A DNA stretch of 64,000 bases from Rhizobium sp. BK376 (GTDB lineage Bacteria > Pseudomonadota > Alphaproteobacteria > Rhizobiales > Rhizobiaceae): assembly GCF_004341625.1 (NCBI RefSeq), contig NZ_SLZG01000001.1, positions 558,001-622,000 of the forward strand, written 5' to 3'. The translations under genes and the position numbers were made by a program. Position 1 is the stretch's first letter; each line of letters begins with the position of its first letter. A model generated the notes under the pieces. That model saw only the letters and a list, made by a program, of their open reading frames with translations, was not told the origin of the DNA and ran no database searches. Below are positions 9,715-19,109 of the stretch, in pieces.

Positions 9715-11124
9715 TCAGGCGGCCTTTGCGGGAAATACCATGCTGGCCGTCAGGCCCCGCGCAACCATATTCTCGGGATCGGTATCAGAGAGCTGCAGCT
9801 TGCCGCCGTGAAGCTCCATCACGGCCTCGATCAGGGAAAGGCCAAGCCCCGTGCCGGGTTTGGAACGACTTTCATCCAGCCGGTAGAAACGCTTGATGAC
9901 GTCCTCGCGGCTCTGTTCGGGAACGCCGGGGCCGTGATCGGCGACGCAGAGGTGAACGCCGTCCGGCTTGCGCGCCAGCCTCAACACGACTTCAGGCTTG
10001 CCCGCGCCGCCGGGCGCGTATTTGACCGCATTGTCGATGAGGTTGAAAATCGCCTGACCGATGAGTTCACGATTGCCCTGCACTTCGACGCTGGGCTCGA
10101 TATCTGTCGTCAGCGACAGGCCCGCCTCTTCGGCAACCGGCTCGTAGAGTTCGGCGGTATCGGCAACGATCGAGGAAATATCGACCGCCGTCATCTCCGC
10201 CGCAACCGACCCTGCCTCGACGCGGGAAATCATCAAGAGCGCGTTGAACGTGCGGATCAACTGATCGGATTCGCCGATGATGCCCTCGAGCGCGATGCGA
10301 CGCGCCTCGTTGTCGCGGGTTTCAAGCGCGTCGGCCGCCTTGTTGCGCAGCCGGGTCAGCGGCGTCTTGAGGTCGTGGGCGATGTTGTCCGAAACCTGAC
10401 GCAACCCCTCGTTCAATTTCTCGATGCGCTCCAGCATATTGTTCAGCGATCCGGACATGCGATCGAACTCGTCGCCCGATCCGCCGACCGGCAGACGCTG
10501 GGAGAGATCGCCGGCCATGATCTTGCGGCTGGCGTCGGTCATCCGGTCGATGCGCTTCAGCGCATTGCGGCCAATGCCGAACCAGATGACGAGCGCGCCG
10601 AGCCCCATGATGGCAAGCGCCAGCATCAGCGCCTGGCGGACAAGTAGACGGAAGCGCTCGGGTTCGCCGAGGTCGCGGCCGATCAGAATGCGCAAACCGT
10701 TATCGAGGGTGAAGATATTGGCGAGCGCCAGATGCCGCCGCTCCGCTCCGGTATCCGTATAGCGCTCATAGAGGAAGGGAATTTCCGTCCAACCGGCGTC
10801 GTCGAACACGCCCGGCTGTACCGAAGCGACGTTGCCGGCCAGGATGTCGCCGGACGGGCTGGCGATGACATAGAGATTGGCGCCCGGCTGTCGGGAGCGA
10901 CGCTCCATGGTGCGCAGCAGGAGGTTGAGCCCGCCCGCGTCATAGGCACGCTTGACCTGGTTCACTTCCTGCTGGACGGCATCACGGATCTGCCCGGTCA
11001 GCAGACGCTCGGACATGGCCGTTACATAGAAGACAAGGGTGGCTGCGCAGAGCGCAAACAACAGGATATAGAGGGCGGAAAGGCGGACTGCGGTGGACTT
11101 GAAGAGGACGCGGAAGCGACTCAT
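9715..11124 (-). CDS. Membrane sensor histidine kinase (HAMP, HisKA, HATPase)
   Basis: The sensor of a two-component pair, 469 residues. An N-terminal membrane helix is at about 15-36 and a second at about 163-185, enclosing a periplasmic domain of roughly 125 residues. HAMP follows to about 240. The H box NIAHDLKTPLTRLR has phospho-acceptor His250. The ATPase domain carries the N box FNLIDNAVKYAP and GTGLGLSLI. The ATG overlaps the stop of the response-regulator gene by four bases, so the pair is translationally coupled. It is of the EnvZ/QseC kind. The stimulus is unknown; the nearby degP would fit an envelope signal, but that is inference. Confidence 0.9.
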   Translation of the reverse strand: MSRFRVLFKSTAVRLSALYILLFALCAATLVFYVTAMSERLLTGQIRDAVQQEVNQVKRAYDAGGLNLLLRTMERRSRQPGANLYVIASPSGDILAGNVASVQPGVFDDAGWTEIPFLYERYTDTGAERRHLALANIFTLDNGLRILIGRDLGEPERFRLLVRQALMLALAIMGLGALVIWFGIGRNALKRIDRMTDASRKIMAGDLSQRLPVGGSGDEFDRMSGSLNNMLERIEKLNEGLRQVSDNIAHDLKTPLTRLRNKAADALETRDNEARRIALEGIIGESDQLIRTFNALLMISRVEAGSVAAEMTAVDISSIVADTAELYEPVAEEAGLSLTTDIEPSVEVQGNRELIGQAIFNLIDNAVKYAPGGAGKPEVVLRLARKPDGVHLCVADHGPGVPEQSREDVIKRFYRLDESRSKPGTGLGLSLIEAVMELHGGKLQLSDTDPENMVARGLTASMVFPAKAA

Positions 11125-11798
11125 CCCTCGTCCTTGATCATATAGCCGGCACCACGGATCGTCTTCAGGATGGGCTGGTTGAAGTCCTTCTCGATCTTCG
11201 AGCGCAGACGGGACACGTGGACGTCGATGACATTGGTCTGCGGATCGAAGTGGTAGTCCCAGACATTTTCGAGCAGCATGGTGCGCGTCACCACCTGACC
11301 GGCATTCTTCATCAGATATTCGAGCAGGCGGAACTCGCGGGGTTGCAGGAGGATCTCCTTGCCGCCGCGCCGAACCTCGTGGGAGAGCCGGTCGAGTTCA
11401 AGATCGCCGACGCGATAGAGAACATCCTGATCCGGAGATCCCTTTCTCCGGCCGAGGACTTCGACGCGGGCGAGAAGCTCGCTGAAGGCATAGGGCTTCG
11501 GCAGGTAGTCGTCTCCGCCGGCGCGCAGGCCGGTCACACGGTCATCCACCTGGCCGAGGGCGGAGAGGATGAGGACAGGGGTGTGCACTGCCTTGCGCCG
11601 CAGCTCGCTGATGACGGAAAGTCCATCGCGGCGCGGCAACATGCGGTCGATGACGATGACGTCATAGGTGTTTTCGGTGCCCATGAAGAGGCCGCTCTCG
11701 CCATCGCTGGCGTGATCCGCAACAATACCGGCCTCACGAAAAGCCTTGGTCAGATAGGCAGCCGCTTCGAGGTCATCTTCGATAATCAGAATCTTCAT
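11121..11798 (-). CDS. OmpR/PhoB-family response regulator
   Basis: A DNA-binding partner of the adjacent sensor kinase, 225 residues from ATG 11798. The receiver domain has acidic residues EDD at 7-9 and phosphorylation site Asp51 in VIDRMLP. The conserved Lys lies in the KPYAF motif. The C-terminal winged helix ends with VSRLRSKIEK and TIRGAGYMI. An upstream in-frame ATG (11891) would add 31 residues with no family resemblance; AGGTAATG before 11798 is only a modest Shine-Dalgarno, so the longer form stays possible. It lies upstream of the kinase and shares an ATGA overlap with it. A hairpin separates it from degP. Confidence 0.9.
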   Translation of the reverse strand: MKILIIEDDLEAAAYLTKAFREAGIVADHASDGESGLFMGTENTYDVIVIDRMLPRRDGLSVISELRRKAVHTPVLILSALGQVDDRVTGLRAGGDDYLPKPYAFSELLARVEVLGRRKGSPDQDVLYRVGDLELDRLSHEVRRGGKEILLQPREFRLLEYLMKNAGQVVTRTMLLENVWDYHFDPQTNVIDVHVSRLRSKIEKDFNQPILKTIRGAGYMIKDEG

Positions 11799-11924
11799 GT
11801 GCGTGACATTACCTGCCGGTCCCGCTTCTGCACAACCGGATTCGGAAGGCTCGATAACGTGCTGACTACCTGTGGTCATCTTTTCACCCATGAACTGATT
11901 ATCGATCGCAAGACCCTAAGCAAA

Positions 11925-11960
11925 GAGCCGCGCAAGCCGTCAGCCTGCGCGGCTCCTTTT
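11925..11960 (-). terminator. Hairpin terminator between degP and the regulator gene
   Basis: A 10-bp perfect GC-rich stem (11925-11934 with 11946-11955) lies 19 bases past the degP stop. On the minus strand it is followed by a short T-rich run. On the plus strand CCTTTTC follows, so it could work both ways. Confidence 0.65.
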
Positions 11961-11978
11961 CATTCAATGGGACTGAAA

Positions 11979-13535
11979 TCAGCCCTGACCGTTGATCGAA
12001 AGCGCGACGAAGCGGCTTCCGTCATTCGACTGGATCTGGAAGAGCGCCCGGGTGCGGCCGTTCTTCTTGGCATCGTCGATAGCCTTGGCGATATCCTGGG
12101 CGTTGGTGACGTCCTGATTGTTGACCGAGGTGATCTTCTCGCCTTCCTTCACGCCCTTGTCGGCGGCATCGGAGTCCGGATCGACGGAGGTGATGGCAAC
12201 ACCCTTGCCGTCATCCGACGGGCCGACTGCCAGGCCGAGATCGGCAAGAGCCTTCTCGGAAGCCGGCTGCTGCGGCTGGGGCTGCTGCTGATCCTTGTTG
12301 TCATCGGAGGCCTGGTTCTGGTCTGCCGGCAGCGTGCCAAGATCAACCGTAACCGACTGTGCCTTGCCACCGCGCCACAGCGAGACTTCCACCTTGGAGC
12401 CCGGCTGCATCGCACCGATGCGACGGGCGAGATCGCGCGGATCCTTGACGGTTTCGCCATTGACCGCCGTCACGACGTCGCCGTTCTTGATGCCGGCCTT
12501 CTGGCCCGGAGAGCCATCCTGCGGGGAAACGACCAGCGCGCCGCTTGCCTCGGACAGGCCGACGGATTCGGCGATATCCTTGGTGACGGGCTGGATCTGT
12601 ACACCGAGCCAACCGCGGGAAACATTGCCCGACTTGATCAGGTCGGCCACGACGCTCTTTGCAGTCGTGGACGGGATTGCGAAGGCGATGCCAACGCTGC
12701 CGCCCGACGGCGAGAAGATGGCGGTGTTGATGCCGACGACTTCGCCGTTCAGGTTGAAGGTCGGACCACCGGAGTTGCCGCGGTTCACGGCGGCATCCAC
12801 CTGGATGTAATCGTCATAGGGGCCGGAGCCGATATCGCGGCCACGGGCCGAAACGATACCTGCGGTGACAGTGCCGCCGAGGCCGAAGGGATTGCCGACA
12901 GCCACGACCCAGTCGCCGACGCGAACCTTGTCGTCATCCGCCCACTTGACGTAGGTGAACTTGCGCTTGTCGTCGACCTTCAGGACGGCGAGGTCGGTGC
13001 GCGGGTCCTTGCCGATCAACTTGGCATTGAGTTCGGTACCGTCATTCATCACGACGACAAATGCCGCGCCATCCGAGACGACGTGGTTGTTGGTGACGAT
13101 ATAGCCGTCTTCGGAGATGAAGAAGCCGGAGCCTTGGGCAACAGGACGCAGACGACCCTTGCCTTCGTTCTGGCCCTTCTGCTGGTTCTGCTGGTTGTGA
13201 CCGTTCTGCTCCTGGCCGAACTGGCGGAAGAACTTCTTCAGCGGATGATCATCGGGGAGCTCATCGAAACCACGGCCGAGGCCGAAGGAATCATCGTCAT
13301 CCGCAACGGGATTGACGCGGGATTCAACGCGAACTGAAACGACGGCCGGAGAAACGGCATCAACGACATTGGCGAAGCTCGGAACCTGGGGAGCCTGAAC
13401 GCTGACAGCGTCGGCATAAGACTTGGTGATTTCGAGCGGAATACCGGTCGCGAGAACGGCGACAGCCAGACCAGCAACTGCCGAAGCCTTCACGGCGGTG
13501 CTGCGGGACAAACGGTCCTTAATATTCCTGAACAT
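11979..13535 (-). CDS. degP: DegP/HtrA periplasmic serine protease
   Basis: A periplasmic trypsin-like protease and chaperone that handles misfolded envelope proteins; 518 residues. The signal region includes hydrophobic residues 16-31. The catalytic triad is His151 (TNNHVV), Asp181 (DPRTDLAVL) and Ser255 (NRGNSGGPTF). Two PDZ domains follow, at about 290-375 and 420-510. Between the signal and the protease domain is a Gln/Asn-rich spacer (about 108-125) typical of rhizobial DegP. It lies directly downstream of the cytochrome c maturation operon on the same strand with a 170-base gap, so it may have its own promoter. The order cycHJKL-degP is one I recall from Sinorhizobium. Confidence 0.95.
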   Translation of the reverse strand: MFRNIKDRLSRSTAVKASAVAGLAVAVLATGIPLEITKSYADAVSVQAPQVPSFANVVDAVSPAVVSVRVESRVNPVADDDDSFGLGRGFDELPDDHPLKKFFRQFGQEQNGHNQQNQQKGQNEGKGRLRPVAQGSGFFISEDGYIVTNNHVVSDGAAFVVVMNDGTELNAKLIGKDPRTDLAVLKVDDKRKFTYVKWADDDKVRVGDWVVAVGNPFGLGGTVTAGIVSARGRDIGSGPYDDYIQVDAAVNRGNSGGPTFNLNGEVVGINTAIFSPSGGSVGIAFAIPSTTAKSVVADLIKSGNVSRGWLGVQIQPVTKDIAESVGLSEASGALVVSPQDGSPGQKAGIKNGDVVTAVNGETVKDPRDLARRIGAMQPGSKVEVSLWRGGKAQSVTVDLGTLPADQNQASDDNKDQQQPQPQQPASEKALADLGLAVGPSDDGKGVAITSVDPDSDAADKGVKEGEKITSVNNQDVTNAQDIAKAIDDAKKNGRTRALFQIQSNDGSRFVALSINGQG

Positions 13536-13705
13536 GTGGGTACCTTCTCTTCTCTCGTCTGATTTTTATTGGACCGGTGAGACCGGCGGCGATCAGTTGA
13601 TAGTGCGAATATAGGAAGTCTGAGGTTACAGCGAACTGTCTGAGGAATGAAAAGTTCGTAATGTGGCGGAATGTTGCGCTGACGGTAAAATTCCTCGAGC
13701 GAACG

Positions 13706-14188
13706 TTACTTGCCGAGTATTTCGTCCAGGCGCGTTTCCTCCTCCGCCGTCAGCCGGGTCCCTGTCGGCTTGCCGGCACGGCGCCTTGCGAAGACCACGA
13801 GGGAAATGCCGCCGAGGACGAACAGCGCGATCGGCGCACCCCAGAGCAGCCAGGTCTTTTCGCTGAAACGCGGCTTCAGCAATACGAACTCGCCATAGCG
13901 CGAGACGATGTAATCCACCACCTGCCGGTCGCTGTCGCCGTCCACCAGACGCTTGCGCACCAGAAGACGCAGATCGCGGGCGAGATCGGCGTTGGAATCA
14001 TCGATCGACTGGTTCTGGCAGACCATGCAGCGCAATTCCGCAGAAATCGTCCGGGCACGCGCCTCGAGGGCCGGATCGGGCAGGACTTCGTCGGGAATGA
14101 CAGCGAAGGCTGGCAGCGGGGAGAGAAGCGTGAGCGCCAGCATGAAAAGAAGTGCGAGCCACCGCTGGAGTTGGACCCGCCTCCTCAT
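13706..14188 (-). CDS. ccmH: Cytochrome c maturation protein CcmH/CycL
   Basis: A membrane-anchored thiol-disulfide protein that reduces apocytochrome c so that heme can attach; 160 residues. The start at 14188 overlaps the ccmF stop by four bases (ATGA). The open frame runs further upstream, but that part is an out-of-frame reading of ccmF. A signal/anchor lies at 10-28. The active-site motif LRCMVCQNQ puts the two cysteines at 54 and 57. A C-terminal membrane helix follows at about 105-125 with a charged tail. It is the last gene of the cycHJKL operon. Confidence 0.95.
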   Translation of the reverse strand: MRRRVQLQRWLALLFMLALTLLSPLPAFAVIPDEVLPDPALEARARTISAELRCMVCQNQSIDDSNADLARDLRLLVRKRLVDGDSDRQVVDYIVSRYGEFVLLKPRFSEKTWLLWGAPIALFVLGGISLVVFARRRAGKPTGTRLTAEEETRLDEILGK

Positions 14189-16185
14189 TCCGCAGGCTCC
14201 ACCACGTGCACGACCGCGGCCTTCGCGGCCCTCGTCCGCCTGCTCGGCGCGCCCACGCGAAGACGGCGGTCGCTGAGCGAGACGATGCCGCCCAATGCCA
14301 TGATGATTGCGCCGCCCCAGATGCAGATGATGAACGGCTTCCACCAGATACGAACGACCATGCCGCCATCCCTGCTGGCATCGCCGAGCGAAACATAGAG
14401 CTGGTTGACGCCAAACGTCAGGATGCCGGCTTCCGTGGTCGCTTCACGCCGCGCGGTAAACAGGCGCTTGGCCGACGAAACCTCGGCAACCGCCACGCCG
14501 CCGCGGATAACGGTGAAGTGGCCGCGGTCCTCGGTGAAGTTCGGGCCGACGCCGGCCTGCATGCCATCGAAGCGCAGCGTGTAGCCGCCAAGCTCCGCCG
14601 TGCCGCCTGGCTTCATTTCAGTGATATTCTCCGTCTGGAAGGTGGAGACAGCAACGATGCCAAGGACGGTGACGCCGAAACCGGCATGGGCGAGCGCCGT
14701 GCCGAAAGCCGAACGTGGCAGGCCGCTCAAACGGCGCCATGCGACATCCAACGAAACCTTGCCGACGCCGGCACGAAACCAGAGATCGGCGACTGCGCCG
14801 AAGATCAGAAAGAAGCCTGCGGCGAGACCGAGGATCGCCAGAACCGGGCCGCCATGCTTGACGTAGAAAAGCACCAGGCCGGCGATGAAAGCCAGGATCG
14901 CCGCGACGTAGAGGCGCTGCATCGCGCCCAGCAGATCGCCGCGCTTCCAGGCAAGCAACGGCCCGAACGGCACGGCCACCAGAAGCGGCGTCATCAACAG
15001 GCCGAAGGTCAGGTTGAAGAAGGGCGGGCCGACGGAAATCTTGTCGCCATTCAGCGTTTCCAGCGCCAGCGGATAGAGCGTGCCCGTCAGCACCGTGCCG
15101 CAGGCGACCGTCAGGATGAGATTGTTCAGCACCAGCGCGCCTTCGCGCGAAATTGGCGCAAACAAGCCCCCCGACGTCAGGACCGGCGCACGGAAGGCGA
15201 AGAGCGACAGCGCACCGCCAATGAAGATCAGCAGAATGCAGAGAATGAAGACGCCGCGGGTCGGGTCGCTGGCAAAGGCATGCACCGAGGTCAGCACGCC
15301 GGAGCGGACGAGGAACGTGCCGAGCAGCGACAGGGAGAAGGTCAGGATCGCAAGCAGCACCGTCCAGATCTTCAGCGAGTCACGCTTTTCCATGACCAGC
15401 GCCGAGTGCAGCAGCGCCGTGCCGGCAAGCCAGGGCATGAAGGATGCGTTTTCGACCGGGTCCCAGAACCACCAGCCGCCCCAGCCGAGCTCGTAATAGG
15501 CCCAATAGGAGCCCATGGCGATGCCGAGCGTCAGGAACGTCCAGGCGGCAAGCGTCCAGGGCCGCACCCAGCGAGCCCATGCCGCATCGATGCGACCTTC
15601 CATGAGTGCCGCAACAGCAAAGGAAAAGCAGACCGAGAAGCCGACATAGCCGAGGTAAAGCAGCGGCGGATGGATCGCCAAGCCGATATCCTGCAGAACC
15701 GGATTGATATCCTTGCCCTCTGCCGGCGCCGGATTAAGGCGAAGGAAGGGATTTGAAGTCAGCAGGATGAAGACGAGGAAGGCAACCGATATCCAGGCCT
15801 GCACCGATAGTACATTGGCCCTGAGAGTATCCGGCAGATTGCGGCCGAAGAGCGCAACGAGCGCGCTGAACAGCGACAGGATCAGCAGCCAGAGCATCAT
15901 CGAGCCTTCGTGATTGCTCCAGACGCCTGACACCTTGAAGATCACCGGCACCAGCGAATGCGAATTCTCCCAGACGTTTGCGACGGAGAAGTCGGAAACG
16001 AGATAGGCGTAGGTAAGGACGCCGAAGGAGAAGACGACCAATCCGAACATGGCGAAGGAGCCGGGAATGGCAACGTCCATCATCGACTGGTCCAGACGTC
16101 TGGCGCCGAGTGCGGGAACGATCGAGACGATGATCGCGGTCGCCAGTGCCAGAACCAGCGCGTAATGCCCGAGTTCGATGATCAT
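14185..16185 (-). CDS. ccmF: Heme lyase CcmF/CycK
   Basis: The core of the system I cytochrome c heme lyase, in the inner membrane; 666 residues with about 15 hydrophobic helices. The WWD heme-handling motif [12 protein letters not shown] is at 235-246. Conserved His residues are in IHPPLLY (His172) and TALLHS (His260). A large periplasmic domain lies near the C-terminus. Its ATG overlaps the ccmE stop by four bases, and its own stop overlaps the ccmH start, so expression is coupled through the operon. Length and motifs match CcmF with no sign of damage. Confidence 0.97.
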   Translation of the reverse strand: MIIELGHYALVLALATAIIVSIVPALGARRLDQSMMDVAIPGSFAMFGLVVFSFGVLTYAYLVSDFSVANVWENSHSLVPVIFKVSGVWSNHEGSMMLWLLILSLFSALVALFGRNLPDTLRANVLSVQAWISVAFLVFILLTSNPFLRLNPAPAEGKDINPVLQDIGLAIHPPLLYLGYVGFSVCFSFAVAALMEGRIDAAWARWVRPWTLAAWTFLTLGIAMGSYWAYYELGWGGWWFWDPVENASFMPWLAGTALLHSALVMEKRDSLKIWTVLLAILTFSLSLLGTFLVRSGVLTSVHAFASDPTRGVFILCILLIFIGGALSLFAFRAPVLTSGGLFAPISREGALVLNNLILTVACGTVLTGTLYPLALETLNGDKISVGPPFFNLTFGLLMTPLLVAVPFGPLLAWKRGDLLGAMQRLYVAAILAFIAGLVLFYVKHGGPVLAILGLAAGFFLIFGAVADLWFRAGVGKVSLDVAWRRLSGLPRSAFGTALAHAGFGVTVLGIVAVSTFQTENITEMKPGGTAELGGYTLRFDGMQAGVGPNFTEDRGHFTVIRGGVAVAEVSSAKRLFTARREATTEAGILTFGVNQLYVSLGDASRDGGMVVRIWWKPFIICIWGGAIIMALGGIVSLSDRRLRVGAPSRRTRAAKAAVVHVVEPAE

Positions 16186-16631
16186 TGGCTTGCTTCCTCG
16201 CCCTTCCAGACACCATCAGCCTTCAGCTTGTCGGCGACTTCTTTCGGCATATAGCGCTCATCATGCTTGGCGAGCACGCTATCGGCAACGAAAACATTGC
16301 CGCCGGGTTCAAACTTGCCCTCGGTAACGACGCCCTGTCCCTCGCGGAAGAGATCAGGCAGGATGCCCGTATATTTGACGTTGACCGTGTCCTTGCCGTC
16401 GGTCACGGCGAACTGCACCGTCGTTCCGTCGCCGCGGACAACGCTGCCTTGTCCGACAAGCCCGCCGAGCCGAATCAAGGTACCGGGGCTGACGGGATTC
16501 TTGGCAATGTCGGCCGGCATGTAGAAATAGGCGACCGACTGGCTGAAGGCGAACATGACGAGCAGCACGGCCGCAATGATGAAGCTCATGCCGCCGCCGA
16601 TCACGGCCAGACGTTTCTGTTTACGGGTCAC
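16182..16631 (-). CDS. ccmE: Heme chaperone CcmE/CycJ
   Basis: A periplasmic heme chaperone anchored by one N-terminal helix (about 8-30); 149 residues. It binds heme covalently through His123 in the motif KHDERYMP, with Tyr127 as the expected axial ligand. The OB-fold core spans about 45-120. It overlaps ccmI upstream and ccmF downstream by four bases each. It passes heme to the CcmF/CcmH/CcmI complex made from the same operon. Confidence 0.97.
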   Translation of the reverse strand: MTRKQKRLAVIGGGMSFIIAAVLLVMFAFSQSVAYFYMPADIAKNPVSPGTLIRLGGLVGQGSVVRGDGTTVQFAVTDGKDTVNVKYTGILPDLFREGQGVVTEGKFEPGGNVFVADSVLAKHDERYMPKEVADKLKADGVWKGEEASQ

Positions 16632-17773
16632 CGCTGCGTCTCCTCCGTCGCAACACCGAGTTCCTTTCCGAGCGCCAGAAGCTGCTGCCCCTGCCCGCCA
16701 TCGGCCGGGAAGGCCGACAAGCCGCGCTTTAATGCATCGGCCGCGCGGTCCTTGTCATTCAGCACGGCATAGGAGCGGATGAGGCGCATCCAGCCTTCGA
16801 AATTGTCGGGATTTTGGCGGAGTTTGGCATCGAGACTGTCGACCATGCCGCGGATCATCTGCTGGCGGTCGCCCGAATTCATGGTGTCGGCGGTCGCGAC
16901 CTCGTCGGCGCTCGGATTGCCCGGAGCATCCGGATTTGCGGCCGCAATCTCGGGCGTGCCGCCGTTCTTGGCGATATGCTCGTTGACGAGCGGCAGCCAG
17001 GGCGCACCGGCGGGCGATGCCTTGGCAAGAGCGACAAAGGCGTTCTTCGCATCCGCCTGCTTGCCATCCTGCTCCAAAGCCAGCGCCAGATAGAATTCGG
17101 CGCGCGGATTGTTGGGCTCCAGCGACAGCGATTGTTGCAGCGCCTGCCGCGCATCCGCCGTCACGACGCCATCGGAGGCCGCAATGAGGGTTTCCGCCAG
17201 ACCTCCGAGACGCTCGGGAGTAGGGCCCAACAGGCGAATGGCATTGCGATAAGCAAGCTCCGCATCGCCGACGCGCATCGACTTGAAATATATCGGGGCA
17301 AGAATATCCCAGCCCTTACCGTCGTCGGGGTGTTCGGCGAGATGCCGTTCCGCCTGGGCGACAAGCACGGCCATGTCGTTGCCCGGATTTTTCACGCGCG
17401 CCGACAGCGGCTGCGACGGCAGGCCCGGATTGCCGACCGTCAAGTAAAGACAGAGCCCGATGGCGGGCAATAGAAGGATGATGAAGGCCTGCGTGAGACG
17501 ATAGGTCGATGCGCGAGCCGGCTTGCCGGCGACCGGCTGGGCAGTCGAAACGGCAAGCAGCCGGCGGCCGATTTCGGCGCGGGCATAGGCTGCTTCCTCC
17601 GGGGTGATCAGGCCGCCGGTGAGATCGCGATCGAGTTCGCGAAGCTGGTCTCGATAGACCGCAGCCTCGCCGGCACGGCCACCGTCTGCCGCCTTTGCTA
17701 TGCGCAGAAGCGGATAGAGCAAAACGGCGCCGACACCCGCCGTCAGAACGGCCACGAGAATCCAGAAGAGCAT
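16628..17773 (-). CDS. ccmI: Cytochrome c biogenesis protein CcmI/CycH
   Basis: The apocytochrome chaperone of the system I heme lyase, and the first gene of the cycHJKL operon; 381 residues. A membrane helix at residues 3-22 is followed by a cytoplasmic loop with the conserved [11 protein letters not shown] segment. A second helix is at about 92-112. A periplasmic TPR region (about 125-265) and a C-terminal region rich in paired helices follow. The stop overlaps the ccmE start by four bases. In R. leguminosarum, loss of cycHJKL removes c-type cytochromes and affects high-affinity iron acquisition (published family knowledge). The promoter should lie in the 190 bases shared with the divergent parDE. 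Confidence 0.95.
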   Translation of the reverse strand: MLFWILVAVLTAGVGAVLLYPLLRIAKAADGGRAGEAAVYRDQLRELDRDLTGGLITPEEAAYARAEIGRRLLAVSTAQPVAGKPARASTYRLTQAFIILLLPAIGLCLYLTVGNPGLPSQPLSARVKNPGNDMAVLVAQAERHLAEHPDDGKGWDILAPIYFKSMRVGDAELAYRNAIRLLGPTPERLGGLAETLIAASDGVVTADARQALQQSLSLEPNNPRAEFYLALALEQDGKQADAKNAFVALAKASPAGAPWLPLVNEHIAKNGGTPEIAAANPDAPGNPSADEVATADTMNSGDRQQMIRGMVDSLDAKLRQNPDNFEGWMRLIRSYAVLNDKDRAADALKRGLSAFPADGGQGQQLLALGKELGVATEETQR

Positions 17774-17961
17774 AGACGCCCAATACTTTACCAGGGCGCT
17801 TATTCCAACCGTGAAAGCGGAAATGACGAAGATTTGAGGCGTTTGGCCGCGATTCTCGGCCGCTGCACACGTTTCTTGAACGATCGTATATTGGTAACTG
17901 TTGATAATAGTTGTTAGTCGTGCGGTTAAATCTTATGATTGGGGAAACGGAGGCCAACCCA

Positions 17962-18228
17962 ATGGCGAGCTTTGCCCTAAACGAACACTATGAAGAATTC
18001 ATCCGAAAGCAGCTCGAAAGCGGGCGCTACAACAATGCGAGCGAGGTGGTAAGAGCTGGTCTTCGCATGCTGGAAGACTATGAAGATGCGCGCGAGCGCT
18101 GGTTGCGCGAGGAAATTCCGAACCGCTACGAGGAAGTCAAACGTGATGCTTCCAAGGCGGTCACCCTGGACGCCGCCATATCGCGTTTCCAGGCAAAGCA
18201 CACCGCCGAAATGAAAAAAGCAAAATAG
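17962..18228 (+). CDS. parD: ParD-family antitoxin
   Basis: The antitoxin of a type II toxin-antitoxin module; 88 residues. I chose ATG 17962 because GGAGG sits eight bases before it; the longer frame from 17911 lacks this. The N-terminal part (residues 1-40, with SGRYNNASEVVRAGLR) is the ribbon-helix-helix DNA-binding fold typical of ParD of the CC2985 type. The charged C-terminal tail wraps the toxin. The toxin gene starts two bases after the stop codon. Such antitoxins normally repress their own promoter, which would lie in the AT-rich stretch before the gene. Confidence 0.92.
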   Translation: MASFALNEHYEEFIRKQLESGRYNNASEVVRAGLRMLEDYEDARERWLREEIPNRYEEVKRDASKAVTLDAAISRFQAKHTAEMKKAK

Positions 18229-18230
18229 CG

Positions 18231-18542
18231 ATGGAATACGTCGTCAGGCTCCACGAACGTGCTGAAGCCGAACTCGATCAGATGTATGACGACATAGCCC
18301 TAGTGGCTGGTCCCGAGATCGCAGGAAAATATGTCGGCGGTCTCTATGAGCTGATCGGCGGGCCGGCAACTTTTGCAGAACGGGGCACCGTGCGCGAGGG
18401 TCGTATTCCCGGGCTTCGCGTCATCGGATATAGACACAGCGTTTCGATCGCCTTCGTCGTCGAAAAAGACCAGGTGACGATCTTAGGCGTTTTCCGTCGC
18501 GGAAAGAACATAACTTCGGAAATTCTGGAAGACCGGATTTAG
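18231..18542 (+). CDS. parE: ParE/RelE-superfamily toxin
   Basis: The toxin partner of the ParD protein just upstream; 103 residues, with the RelE/ParE fold. The conserved segments VRLHERAEAELDQMYD and the C-terminal VTILGVFRRGKNI are visible. Known ParE proteins act on DNA gyrase, but the target of this one cannot be read from the sequence. It starts at an ATG two bases past the parD stop, so it is translationally linked. A chromosomal copy next to cycH is presumably a stable resident module. Confidence 0.9.
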   Translation: MEYVVRLHERAEAELDQMYDDIALVAGPEIAGKYVGGLYELIGGPATFAERGTVREGRIPGLRVIGYRHSVSIAFVVEKDQVTILGVFRRGKNITSEILEDRI

Positions 18543-18573
18543 CTCAGGCGCTATTTCCAGGCTTGCTTCTATT

Positions 18574-19014
18574 TCAATTCAGCAGCGACCACGTCCCATC
18601 GTCATTGCGGCAAGCAGCGCCGCGCGCCTGGGTCTGGTTGCCGCTGACGGTCACGGTATGGGTATATTGGCGGCAATTCTGCGAGCCGACCTGATAGGGC
18701 GCTGCGGCCACGACCTGGCCGCTGACGCCCCGACCGCTCCAGACGACAGGCTGGCCGCCCGGGGCAGCTTCCAGAGCGCGATACTCCGCTTCAAGCGCGC
18801 GCTGCTGATCGCTATCGCTCAATTTCACGCCCGTACGGCCGACAATGCCGCCATCCAGCGCCTTGATATAAGGGGCGGAGGGGCTCGGCTTTGATGGAGA
18901 AAGCAGGCTGAGTGTTCCACCTGTCCCACTTGTTCCGTGCGTCGTGTTGCAGGCGGAAAGGGCGGCCATGACAAGAAACAGGCTTGCGGTCGTACGTGGT
19001 ATGCAGCGATTCAT
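18574..19014 (-). CDS. Surface lipoprotein, RT0821/Lpp0805 (17-kDa antigen-like) family
   Basis: A small outer-membrane-type lipoprotein of about 146 residues. A hydrophobic signal ends in the lipobox LSAC, so the mature protein would begin at a lipidated Cys. The mature part has a Ser/Gly/Pro-rich linker. Its conserved C-terminal domain contains LEAEYRALEAAPGGQPVVW and the CRQYTHTV motif with a second Cys near the end. These match the RT0821/Lpp0805 surface-protein family. ATG 19014 is preferred to the TTG three codons upstream. No function is known for the family beyond envelope location. It is transcribed toward parE and away from feuQ. Confidence 0.8.
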   Translation of the reverse strand: MNRCIPRTTASLFLVMAALSACNTTHGTSGTGGTLSLLSPSKPSPSAPYIKALDGGIVGRTGVKLSDSDQQRALEAEYRALEAAPGGQPVVWSGRGVSGQVVAAAPYQVGSQNCRQYTHTVTVSGNQTQARGAACRNDDGTWSLLN

Positions 19015-19109
19015 GCAATTCAACCAGATTGGGGGACGAACCGGGTTAACGTATACTGCGATGCGGCATCCTCATGATGCGCTTCGCCTTTCTGTCATTA
19101 GAGCGAGTG

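Noticed and set aside
11217..13337. 706-aa plus-strand open frame across the regulator gene and degP
   Set aside because: It runs opposite to two clear genes (receiver and serine-protease motifs) and through their shared gap; it is a mirror frame of GC-rich coding DNA.
14152..15756. 534-aa plus-strand open frame across ccmF
   Set aside because: It is antisense to ccmF, which has the complete WWD motif; its composition is very rich in Arg, Gln and Ala, as in shadow frames.
17885..17925. Palindromic operator for parDE (AACT-N9-AGTT)
   Set aside because: The arms are only four bases long in an AT-rich stretch; self-repression is likely from the family, but this site is not distinct enough.
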